Positions 1-5,306 of a stretch of DNA of 5,306 bases are shown here, one piece after another. How positions within the stretch are numbered: the stretch's first letter is position 1; each line of letters starts with the position of its first letter. Origin of the DNA: Tannerella sp. (GTDB lineage Bacteria > Bacteroidota > Bacteroidia > Bacteroidales > Tannerellaceae); the NCBI GenBank assembly GCA_031283785.1, contig JAITBC010000146.1, forward strand, positions 1 through 5,306, read 5' to 3'. A model generated the notes under the pieces. The model was not told the origin of the DNA. It did not search any database and saw only the letters and a list, made by a program, of their open reading frames with translations. The position numbers and the translations under genes were made by a program.

Positions 1-200
1 ATGAATTTGTTCCTGCGGAGAAATTGGTACAAACGAAAGCGGAAACATATACTGTAGAAGGGTATAATAGCAGGATACGCCATTATTTAGCGCGTTTTAG
101 GAGAAAGACAAAATGTTACAGCAAAGCGCAATACATGATGGAAATATCGCTGAATTTATTATTTCTGAAACTTAATGGAGAATTATATATACTAAATTAA
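1..200 (+). CDS. IS1-family transposase, C-terminal part (5' end outside window)
   Basis: This is the last ~65 codons of a DDE transposase of the IS1 family; the frame starts at base 3 and ends at the TAA at 198-200. The translated fragment contains the family's C-terminal signature: ETYTVEGYNSRIRHYLARF, followed by RRKTKCYSK and a leucine-rich helix ending in LKLNG. In IS1 transposases this block (VEGxNxxxRHxLARxxRKTxCYSK) holds the third catalytic acid; here that would be the Glu at 57-59. The two catalytic Asp residues would lie upstream of the window, so whether the gene is intact cannot be seen. No stop or frameshift occurs within the visible part. The family call rests on recognising the motif; the exact element is unknown. 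The right end of the IS should lie shortly after the stop codon, but I could not identify its inverted repeat without the left end. Confidence 0.75.
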   Translation, partial: EFVPAEKLVQTKAETYTVEGYNSRIRHYLARFRRKTKCYSKAQYMMEISLNLLFLKLNGELYILN

Positions 201-428
201 CAATGCCCGTTTTTCATACTTAAGATATAAATATATCTGCAAAGATAAAGAATATTTGTCGTTTTTGCAAATTTCGTCTCTAAATGCAGCGATTCAGGGA
301 GAAAAAACAGAGCGGTAAAAAATGGAAGAAATTGGACAAGGGACAAGTGATTCTGCCTGCCGGGAAATCCCGACAGTAAAAAAAGAGTTTCGAATGTCTG
401 TTATTTCTGTTTTGTAAAATTATAACCT
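201..428. other. Non-coding spacer between IS1-type and IS1380-type fragments
   Basis: AT-rich sequence with no credible reading frame on either strand. It must contain the right end of the IS1-family element near its start and the broken left boundary of the IS1380 remnant near its end (about 425-429, where the homologous frame is first open after a TAA at 423-425). A short inverted repeat at 357-376 is the only structure I can point to. No Bacteroides-type promoter with proper spacing was found. Confidence 0.5.
357..376. repeat. Short inverted repeat (9-bp arms, one mismatch)
   Basis: The arms CTGCCGGGA and TCCCGACAG are complementary except for one C/A mismatch and are separated by only AA; opening the innermost pair gives a four-base loop. 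An A-run follows on the + strand, so it does not have the T-run expected of a + strand terminator, nor of a - strand one. Its role is unknown; it may be part of IS debris. Confidence 0.4.
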
Positions 429-739
429 TATAACCGTCGCGGAGCGAGTGAGAAAACCTTTGACATTCAAAACAACGATTTCGGCTGGGGACGTCTTCCC
501 TGTTCGGCGATGAATCATAACACCGTTTACCCGATACTCACAGCCATGATGAAAAACTTCTATAACCACATCGTTCAAAAGGTGTCGGAAGTCTTCGACG
601 ACATACAGCCCTTTACACGTCTAAAGCGCTTTATCTTCCGTTTCATATATGCGTAGCAGGGATATGGATAAGGCAGGGACGGCAGCACAAACTTCGGTTT
701 TACACCGACAGGCCTTATCACCGTGTGAGATTCGGATGA
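429..739 (+). pseudogene. IS1380-family transposase, C-terminal remnant with frameshift
   Basis: The frame from 429 reads YNRRGASEKTFDIQNNDFGW, then a helical stretch with NTVYPILTAMMKNFYNHIV and RLKRFIFRFI. This is the C-terminal part of an IS4/IS1380-type DDE transposase. The Y-(2)-R-(3)-E pattern fits the catalytic-Glu region, with Glu at 450-452; the Lys often found seven residues after Glu is Asn here. At 645-650 the frame breaks: continuing straight gives a TAG at 654-656, but reading from 650 in the +2 frame restores the expected tail, CVAGIWIRQGRQHKLRFYTD followed by RPYHRVRFG and TGA at 737-739. Removing one TA from the ATATAT run would rejoin the two frames. The N-terminal two thirds, with both catalytic Asp residues, is missing, so this is a dead fragment. 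The family name rests on motif recognition and would need a protein search to confirm. Confidence 0.75.
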
Positions 740-902
740 TTATCCGGTTATGTCTGTCTGAAAAACAAACAGGCAGAGGCAGAGGTGTGACCGTTTGTTC
801 CCTGAAGCCCCTTTTGCCGCCTATTCTTCTCTTTGACTGCCGAAGAATGTACCCCTGCTGCGTCAAAATACCTTACGATAATTAAAAATATGCATAAAGA
901 TC

Positions 903-945
903 GCACTGTAAATTTCCCGAAACGCACCTGTAATTTCAACGAAAC
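903..945. repeat. Two adjacent imperfect direct repeats (~21-22 bp)
   Basis: Bases 903-923 and 924-945 are similar units laid head to tail. Both begin GCAC, contain TGTAA and TTTC, and end CGAAAC; they differ by small indels and an AA/CC change. The arrangement could be a duplicated binding site or the remains of an IS end. Function unknown. Confidence 0.45.
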
Positions 946-947
946 TG

Positions 948-960
948 CCAAATTATTTGG
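948..960. repeat. 13-bp palindrome CCAAATTATTTGG
   Basis: Perfect 6-bp arms (CCAAAT and ATTTGG) around a single central T. It lies about 100 bp before the predicted -33 box of the rhamnosidase promoter, directly after the direct repeats. It could be an operator for a dimeric regulator, but a palindrome of this length in AT-rich DNA can arise by chance. Confidence 0.3.
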
Positions 961-1058
961 TTGCGGATTTTAGGTGTATTTAAAATGAGGCTGCAAAACA
1001 AAATTGAAAAAAAATGCAGGGCAAACGCGCGAAATATCCAAAACTTTTTCATTCGGCG

Positions 1059-1090
1059 TTTGGAGATATTAGGATATTTATCTAATTTTG
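1059..1090 (+). promoter_or_regulatory. Bacteroides-type promoter of the rhamnosidase gene
   Basis: TTTG at 1059-1062 (-33 box) and TAATTTTG at 1083-1090 (-7 box, consensus TAnnTTTG) are separated by 20 bp, the spacing expected for the primary sigma factor of Bacteroidetes. Transcription would start near 1097, leaving a leader of about 20 nt before the ATG at 1117. The leader is A-rich with no Shine-Dalgarno sequence, which is normal in this phylum. The position inside the open extension of the frame argues for the 1117 start. Confidence 0.7.
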
Positions 1091-1116
1091 CCGGTAAATC
1101 AATTCAAAATATAAAA

Positions 1117-4029
1117 ATGAAAAACACAGTGTTCAAAACGACTGTATTTCTATTGTCAGCGGTGTATGCGATATCCGTATCGGCCGCGCCGGCATTTTCG
1201 CTTTACGACTTGCGATGCGAGCAGGAAGATAATCCTGTTGGAATCGACATTCAACAACCCTGTTTCAGTTGGAAGACATATTCCGTAGAGCGTGGTTTCA
1301 TTCAGTCGGCTTATCAGATTTTGGTGTCGGATACGCCCGAAGCGACGGAACAGGATAAGGGAAACATATGGAACAGCGGCAAAGTAAATTCGGCGCAGTC
1401 TGTATTGATTCCTTTTGCCGGGAAATCGTTGAAATCATTTGCCGTCTATTATTGGAAGGTTCGCACTTGGGACAAAAAGAACCGTCCATCGGAATGGAGC
1501 ACCGTACAGACGTTTACAATGGGACTGACGAACGCAAACGACTGGGGTCGTGCCGTATGGATTGCCATGGAAAAAGACCGCAAAGAAGAATATACCGTGC
1601 CGGCACGACTTGATTTCGACAATATTCGTAAGACAATGGGCGAACGAAGCATCGGTTTTTACAAATTGCCACAGTTACGCAAAACGTTTACCGTACCGAA
1701 ACCGGTCAAGCGGGCGGTAGCCTGCGTGGCCGGACTTGGACATTTCGACCTTTTCCTCAACGGCGAAAAGGTGGGCGATCATTTTTTGGACGCAGGATGG
1801 ACAAAGTATGATAACCAGGCGCAGTACGTTGCCTTCGACCTTACCGGACGGTTGCAGGCGGGCGAAAACGTTTTGGGCGTGATGCTGGGGAACGGTTTTT
1901 ACAATATCCCGTTCGACCGTTATCTGAAATTGATTATTTCGCACGGAGCGCCTAAAATGAAGCTGCACCTGCACATCGAATATGCCGACGGTTCGACCGG
2001 TGAAATCGTATCGGACGCTTCATGGAAAGCGACGGAAAGCCCAATTATCTTCTCAAGTATCTACGGAGGGGAAGACTATGATGCCCGTTTGTACAGGGAA
2101 GGATGGACAACCCCAGGGTTTAACGACACATCGTGGCAGCAGGCAATCACGACCGGTTACACAGGGACGTTGAGCGTCCAGCGTGCTACGCCTCTCACCG
2201 TTCATTCCTCGATTCCGGCAATCCTGGTGTATAAAAACGCACAGGGGAAGTGGATTTATGATTTAGGGCAGAACTTTTCGGGGATAATCCGTATCGCTGT
2301 CAAATCGAACGAAAGCAGGACCATACTGTTTCGTCCGGCTGAATTGTTGAACAATAACGGTACAGCCAATCAAAGCGCATCGGGCGGTCCGTTCTACTTT
2401 TCCTATACCGCAAAAGGCGCCGGACAGATAGAACGGTGGCAACCCCGATTCACGTATTACGGTTTCCGTTATGTAGAAGTGGAAGGCGCCGTTCCGGCCG
2501 GCAAGGATAATCCCGAACATTTGCCGGAGATCGAGTCGCTTACGGGTTTGCACACCTGCAATTCGGCGGATGAAGCAGGCTCTTTTGTCTGTTCAAGGCC
2601 GATGTTCAACCAAATCCATTCGCTTATCGACTGGGCGATACGCAGCAACATGGCGAGCGTACTTACCGATTGCCCGCACCGCGAGAAACTCGGCTGGCTC
2701 GAACAGGCGCATCTGATGCAATACTCCCTGCAATACCGTTACAACCTGGCGCGGCTGTATCCCAAAATAATGGAAGACATGCGTGCTTCGCAACTGCCTG
2801 ACGGATGTGTACCGACCATTGCGCCCGAATACGTCCGGTTTGCCAACGGCTTCGAGGATACGCCCGAATGGGGCAGCTCTTTTATCATTTGCCCGTGGTA
2901 TATCTATCAATGGTACGGCGACCGTCGATTGCTGGACGAATATTATCCGTCGATGCAGCGTTATCTTGACTATCTGGGAACAAGAGCCGACAACCACATC
3001 GTAGCCTACGGGCTGGGCGACTGGTTCGACATCGGCCCCAATAATCCGGGATATGCCCAATTGACGGCTAACGGGGTGACGGCTACCGCAATTTACCATT
3101 ATAATACCACGATTATGCAACACATAGCCTCGATACTGGGCAAGACCGACGACGCCGCCCGTTACGGAGAGCTGGCCGGGAAAATCAGGAAGGCTTTCAA
3201 CGAAAAGTTTTATGACAGCGCTACCGGAAAAATCGAACGTAACAGTCAAACGGCAAATGCCATTGCCCTGTATGCAGGCCTCGTTCCGGCCGAGCGTCGC
3301 ACCGATATACTGCAAAACCTGATCGACGATATCCGCGGACGCGGGAATGCACTCACTGCCGGCGACGTGGGCTACCGTTACGTACTTCGGGCGCTGGAAG
3401 ACGGCGGACGCTCGGATGTCATTTTCGACATGAACAGCCGGTACGACGTGCCAGGTTACGGATGGCAATTAGCCCACGGCGCCACAGCGCTGACGGAGTC
3501 ATGGCAGGCGTATGGCTTTGTCTCCAACAATCATTTTATGCTGGGGCATCTGATGGAATGGCTGTATGGCGGCTTGGGTGGCATACGTCAGCAGGAAAAT
3601 TCCATTGCTTTCCGCGAAATCGTGATTGACCCGCAGATTGTCGGCGACGTCCATAGCGCCACGACAAGCTACGAATCGCCTTACGGAACAATCCGTTGCA
3701 GCTGGGCGCTGACAGACAAAGACTACAGGATAGAAGTCTCCATTCCGGCGAACAGTACGGCAGAAATACGCCTTCCGACTACGGATGTTCGTCAAGTGAC
3801 GACTTACGGTTTGCCGCTGTCCACTTCGAAAGATGTGACCGTTATCGGCGTGGATGCAGGCAAATTGCGCATAAAAATCGGTTCGGGAGACTATCAATTC
3901 AAGTGCAGCATGAAATTTTTGAATTACACACAGCCAGATAAAAACGTGGTCCAAAATCCGTTTGTGACGGCTAAACTGGAAGAACGCATCCGTCAGACAG
4001 AAGTGGATCGGAAAGAAGCAGAGCGTTAG
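1117..4029 (+). CDS. Secreted alpha-L-rhamnosidase, GH78
   Basis: A 970-residue inverting glycoside hydrolase expected to release terminal alpha-L-rhamnose from glycans or glycosides (EC 3.2.1.40) in the periplasm. Residues 1-23 form a type I signal peptide (MKNTVFK, hydrophobic core, VSA/AP cleavage) without a lipobox. Then follow an Fn3-like sandwich (~27-137), a jelly-roll domain (~187-300, with AGLGHFDLFLNGEKVGD), the Bac_rhamnosid domain (~365-460, DLGQNFSG at 382-389), the (alpha/alpha)6 catalytic barrel (~482-822) and a C-terminal beta-sandwich (~830-928). Likely general acid is Glu523 in TDCPHREKLGW, likely base Glu794 in HGATALTESW; LGDWFDIGP (633-641) and SNNHFMLG (803-810) are also conserved family blocks. 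ATG 1117 is preferred to the in-frame TTG at 961, because the signal peptide starts there and the promoter lies between them. A charged 42-residue tail (929-970) follows the last domain. The gene ends in TAG and appears monocistronic here. Substrate cannot be told from sequence. Confidence 0.93.
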   Translation: MKNTVFKTTVFLLSAVYAISVSAAPAFSLYDLRCEQEDNPVGIDIQQPCFSWKTYSVERGFIQSAYQILVSDTPEATEQDKGNIWNSGKVNSAQSVLIPFAGKSLKSFAVYYWKVRTWDKKNRPSEWSTVQTFTMGLTNANDWGRAVWIAMEKDRKEEYTVPARLDFDNIRKTMGERSIGFYKLPQLRKTFTVPKPVKRAVACVAGLGHFDLFLNGEKVGDHFLDAGWTKYDNQAQYVAFDLTGRLQAGENVLGVMLGNGFYNIPFDRYLKLIISHGAPKMKLHLHIEYADGSTGEIVSDASWKATESPIIFSSIYGGEDYDARLYREGWTTPGFNDTSWQQAITTGYTGTLSVQRATPLTVHSSIPAILVYKNAQGKWIYDLGQNFSGIIRIAVKSNESRTILFRPAELLNNNGTANQSASGGPFYFSYTAKGAGQIERWQPRFTYYGFRYVEVEGAVPAGKDNPEHLPEIESLTGLHTCNSADEAGSFVCSRPMFNQIHSLIDWAIRSNMASVLTDCPHREKLGWLEQAHLMQYSLQYRYNLARLYPKIMEDMRASQLPDGCVPTIAPEYVRFANGFEDTPEWGSSFIICPWYIYQWYGDRRLLDEYYPSMQRYLDYLGTRADNHIVAYGLGDWFDIGPNNPGYAQLTANGVTATAIYHYNTTIMQHIASILGKTDDAARYGELAGKIRKAFNEKFYDSATGKIERNSQTANAIALYAGLVPAERRTDILQNLIDDIRGRGNALTAGDVGYRYVLRALEDGGRSDVIFDMNSRYDVPGYGWQLAHGATALTESWQAYGFVSNNHFMLGHLMEWLYGGLGGIRQQENSIAFREIVIDPQIVGDVHSATTSYESPYGTIRCSWALTDKDYRIEVSIPANSTAEIRLPTTDVRQVTTYGLPLSTSKDVTVIGVDAGKLRIKIGSGDYQFKCSMKFLNYTQPDKNVVQNPFVTAKLEERIRQTEVDRKEAER

Positions 4030-4232
4030 ATAGACGCCTTTCCCCTATAAATTTTGCCGGATATTTTTATCCGTCTGTGTGGAATGTGGCTCTATAACGA
4101 ATAGAGTGGGTAATCGAATTTGAGCTTAGCCGTCAAGAAGTATATCATGTTAATGAAGTTTCTGGTATTTCTATAGCCTCTGGCCCTTCTTTTAGCCAGT
4201 TGTGTTTTACTGTTAATACCTTCCAGTACACC
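4030..4232. other. Spacer between rhamnosidase and IS66 element; doubtful lipoprotein-like leader
   Basis: No supported gene. From ATG 4153 the + strand reads MKFLVFL, a TAG at 4174-4176, then PLALLLASC ending at 4203. This resembles a lipoprotein signal peptide with a lipobox (LLAS/C) interrupted by a nonsense codon, and the frame ends at 4234-4236, at the proposed IS66 end. The residues after the Cys are hydrophobic, unlike a normal lipoprotein, so chance is likely. The + frame from 4098 and a - strand frame ending at 4145 are also open through this stretch, and I see no family in either. Confidence 0.3.
4058..4073 (+). terminator. Possible weak terminator after the rhamnosidase
   Basis: CGGATA (4058-4063) and TATCCG (4068-4073) pair perfectly around a TTTT loop, 28 bp after the stop codon. 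The stem is only 6 bp and what follows (TCTGTGTGG) is not a clean T-run, so termination would be weak. An additional AGACG/CGTCT pair (4032-4036, 4072-4076) could form an alternative structure. Confidence 0.35.
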
Positions 4233-4249
4233 GTAAACGTTCGGCCAAG
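4233..4249 (+). repeat. Candidate left terminal inverted repeat of IS66 element
   Basis: GTAAACGTTCGGCCAAG starts with the GTAA typical of IS66-family ends and lies 67 bp before the tnpA start. The matching right-hand copy would be outside the window. If correct, the 8-bp target duplication would be AGTACACC (4225-4232). Confidence 0.35.
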
Positions 4250-4268
4250 TACATCTTGCGTAGTTGAT

Positions 4269-4290
4269 ACGGCAGTATTAGTTTTGCCGT
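4269..4290 (+). promoter_or_regulatory. Hairpin just before the tnpA start
   Basis: ACGGCA (4269-4274) and TGCCGT (4285-4290) form a perfect 6-bp stem with a 10-base loop, ending nine bases before the tnpA ATG. Many insertion sequences carry such a structure that limits transposase translation from read-through transcripts. That role is inferred here, not shown. Confidence 0.3.
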
Positions 4291-4299
4291 CAAAAAGGT

Positions 4300-4593
4300 A
4301 TGTCAAAACAAACAGGCGCACACAAGTTAAGCGAAACGGAAGGCTTCGCACATATAGAATCGTATCTGTCAAGCGGCTTACGCCCGTCGGAATATTACCG
4401 CAAACACAATCTCTCGGAGTATCAGTTTTATAATTGGCGCAGACGTTATCAGTCAGTTCATCCGGAGTTGTTCGAATCCAGGTCAAAGCCTGCCGTTTTC
4501 AGGAAAGAGTTCCATGAGGTGAAATTTGACAGGGAATCCGTGTCGGATTCAGCGTCAAGCAGATTGGAGTACGGTAATGTTCAGCCTGAATGA
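4300..4593 (+). CDS. tnpA: IS66-family accessory protein TnpA
   Basis: A 97-residue helix-turn-helix protein of the IS66 TnpA type. Residues ~14-52 match the family pattern: an acidic N-terminal helix (FAHIESYLSSGLRPSEYYRK), then HNLSEYQFYNWRRRYQ, in which the (Y/F)xWRRRY signature is characteristic of this group and of the related IS3 OrfA-type HTH proteins. The C-terminal half is variable, with FRKEFHEVKF. TnpA is needed with TnpB and TnpC for IS66 transposition, but its exact role is not well defined. A stop in the same frame at 4279-4281 makes ATG 4300 the natural start; AAAAAGG precedes it closely. The last 17 bases overlap the tnpB start (4577). The C-terminus after LEYGN is shorter than in many relatives, so a small deletion near 4575 is possible. 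The frame is open, but its partners are broken. Confidence 0.8.
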   Translation: MSKQTGAHKLSETEGFAHIESYLSSGLRPSEYYRKHNLSEYQFYNWRRRYQSVHPELFESRSKPAVFRKEFHEVKFDRESVSDSASSRLEYGNVQPE

Positions 4594-4735
4594 ATCCGAT
4601 CGTTACCGGCTGTGCCCGTCAAGTCAGGATATGCGCAAAGGGTTTGACGCCCTTTCGGGTATACACCGGGAACGCTGTATGTCCGTCGCATTGTCCGCCG
4701 CAAATATGCTCTTGCAAAAGAGGAGGGCGTGGTAA
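4577..4735 (+). pseudogene. tnpB: IS66-family TnpB, truncated after ~29 codons
   Basis: ATG 4577 begins MFSLNESDRYRLCPSSQDMR followed by KGFDALSGI, the highly conserved N-terminus of IS66 TnpB (Orf2). Full-length TnpB proteins are about 115-120 residues and continue with a GxVFxFxNRRRxxxK(L/V)L block. That block is absent. From about 4661 the frame runs out of phase into tnpC sequence, giving an unrelated 23-residue tail that ends at TAA 4733-4735. The loss is therefore a deletion, not a point mutation. The start overlaps tnpA by 17 bp, as is common for translationally coupled genes of this family. The resulting 52-residue product is not expected to work. Confidence 0.8.
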
Positions 4736-5306
4736 TTGGCGAATTGCCGTCGCTTCCACTACCCAAAAGTTCGGCAGGCGTCTCTTTGCTATCGCATCTT
4801 TTGGTGAGCAAATACCGGGATCATCTTCCTTTCTACCGTCAGATAGAGATGTTCAAACGTTAGGGTGTAAAACTCTCCCCTGCCACGGTGAACGGCTGGT
4901 TTGCAGCATCGACAGATCTTTTGGATCCCTTGTATGAGACCATGAAAAAGGAGGTGATGTCGTCGGATTACATTCAGATAGACGAGACGACGATACCGGT
5001 GATGGATCGGGATCATCCCGGAGCAACAAAAAAGGGTTATCATTAGATAATCCGAGCGCCGGAGATGCGGAAACTCTACTTCCATTACGACGAAGGTTCG
5101 CGTGCGCAACGGGTAGCAATCGACATCCTCAAAGATTTTCAGGGAGCGGTGCAGAGCGATGGCTATGGCGCATATAATATTTATGAAAATAAGAAAGGCA
5201 TACTTCTTTTGGGCTGTTGGGCGCATGCGAGGCGGAAATTTGAACAGGCCCTGAAGAATGACCCCCACAGGGCACAGTTTGCCCTGGAACAAATCCAGCA
5301 GCTCTA
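4660..5306 (+). pseudogene. tnpC: IS66-family transposase TnpC, N-terminally deleted, two amber stops (3' end outside window)
   Basis: The frame at 4660 enters IS66 TnpC in mid-protein with YTPGTLYVRRIVRRKYA, then EEGVVIGELPSLPLPKSSAG, LLVSKYRDHLPFYRQIEMFK, the first catalytic Asp in DYIQIDETTIPV (Asp at 4981-4983), the second in FQGAVQSDGYGAYN (Asp at 5158-5160), and GCWAHARRKFEQAL. The third catalytic acid should lie beyond 5306. The N-terminal coiled-coil and zinc-finger parts of TnpC (roughly the first third) are missing, with no start codon of their own. Two TAG codons interrupt the frame: 4861-4863, where relatives have Gln (FKR-Q-GV), and 5044-5046, where relatives have Trp (KGYxW). 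Both are explained by a single transition, CAG to TAG and TGG to TAG. The remaining reading frame is otherwise well preserved, so inactivation looks recent. Confidence 0.87.

Larger units (their letters stand above)
740..1116. other. Gene-free region upstream of the rhamnosidase
   Basis: No supported gene. Open frames here on both strands are short, lack start signals and give low-complexity or cysteine-rich translations typical of chance. The first part probably contains the 3' end of the IS1380 element, though no terminal repeat could be recognised. The second part holds two imperfect direct repeats (903-945), a small palindrome (948-960) and the promoter of the downstream gene (1059-1090). 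The rhamnosidase frame is open back to a TTG at 961, but the 52 codons before 1117 encode a basic, asparagine-rich stretch that would bury the signal peptide and are judged untranslated. Confidence 0.6.
4233..5306 (+). mobile_element. Defective IS66-family insertion sequence (right end outside window)
   Basis: The gene order tnpA, tnpB, tnpC on one strand with overlapping starts is that of IS66-family elements. Here tnpB is cut after about 29 codons and joined near 4658-4663 to the middle of tnpC, and tnpC carries two TAG stops, so the element cannot supply a complete transposase. The left boundary is placed at GTAAACGTTCGG (4233), since IS66 ends usually start with GTAA and lie some tens of bases before tnpA; this boundary is tentative. 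The right end is beyond 5306. Confidence 0.8.

Noticed and set aside
357..390. Inverted repeat at 357-376 as a rho-independent terminator
   Set aside because: The run after it on the + strand is A, not T, and the loop is only two bases; it fits a terminator on neither strand.
649..885. 78-codon + strand open frame after the IS1380 remnant
   Set aside because: Its first part is out of phase with the recognisable transposase tail, and the rest has no ribosome binding context or family likeness.
2593..3468. Long 291-codon open frame on the - strand inside the rhamnosidase
   Set aside because: It lies fully within a gene with clear GH78 motifs, and its translation shows no recognisable family; it is a shadow of the + strand codon pattern.
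3499..3954. 151-codon - strand open frame over the 3' end of the rhamnosidase
   Set aside because: Fully overlapped by the conserved C-terminal domain on the + strand, with no motif or start signal of its own.
4590..4937. 115-codon + strand open frame starting at 4590
   Set aside because: It runs in a different frame from both tnpB and tnpC and gives a Cys/Arg-rich translation; the real homology is in the two other + frames.
4861..5046. TAG recoding as a sense codon, as in some gut phages
   Set aside because: The two ambers would replace different residues (Gln and Trp), the rhamnosidase ends normally with TAG, and the element is also deleted, so plain decay is the simpler reading.
4789..5292. 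167-codon - strand open frame opposite tnpC
   Set aside because: The + strand has unmistakable IS66 DDE motifs across the same bases; the - strand product is a shadow.
1..5306. CRISPR array, tRNA, rRNA or riboswitch
   Set aside because: No regularly spaced repeats, cloverleaf-like sequence or known RNA element was seen on either strand.

Overview
The window looks like a chromosomal or accessory stretch from a member of the Bacteroidota, most likely a Bacteroidales gut-type glycan degrader. Three things point that way: a large secreted GH78 alpha-L-rhamnosidase, a textbook Bacteroides-type promoter (TTTG, 20 bp, TAnnTTTG) just upstream of it, and IS1-, IS1380- and IS66-type transposase fragments of the kind common in that group. 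Assignment to genus is not possible from the sequence alone.

Layout, left to right, all on the + strand. Bases 1-200 are the last ~65 codons of an IS1-family transposase that begins outside the window. Bases 201-428 are AT-rich and non-coding, with one inverted repeat. Bases 429-739 are the C-terminal remnant of an IS1380-family transposase, broken by a 2-bp expansion of an AT run. Bases 740-1116 carry no gene; they hold a pair of imperfect direct repeats, a small palindrome and, at the 3' end, the promoter of the next gene. Bases 1117-4029 encode the one complete functional-looking gene, a 970-residue periplasmic alpha-L-rhamnosidase. An upstream TTG-initiated extension of its frame (to 961) is rejected because the promoter lies inside it. 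Bases 4030-4232 are a short spacer with a weak hairpin and a doubtful lipoprotein-leader-like reading frame. From about 4233 to the window end there is a damaged IS66-family element: an open tnpA, a tnpB cut off after about 29 codons and joined to the middle of tnpC by an internal deletion, and a tnpC carrying two in-frame TAG stops.

Functionally, the rhamnosidase would release terminal alpha-L-rhamnose from plant or bacterial glycans or glycosides in the periplasm. No SusC/SusD pair, regulator or other glycoside hydrolase is visible, so membership in a polysaccharide utilisation locus cannot be judged. The rest of the window is insertion-sequence debris, and none of the transposases seen here looks able to work by itself. 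I found no convincing new system; the points of most interest are the deletion-fused IS66 element, the frameshifted IS1380 remnant and the corrected start of the rhamnosidase.
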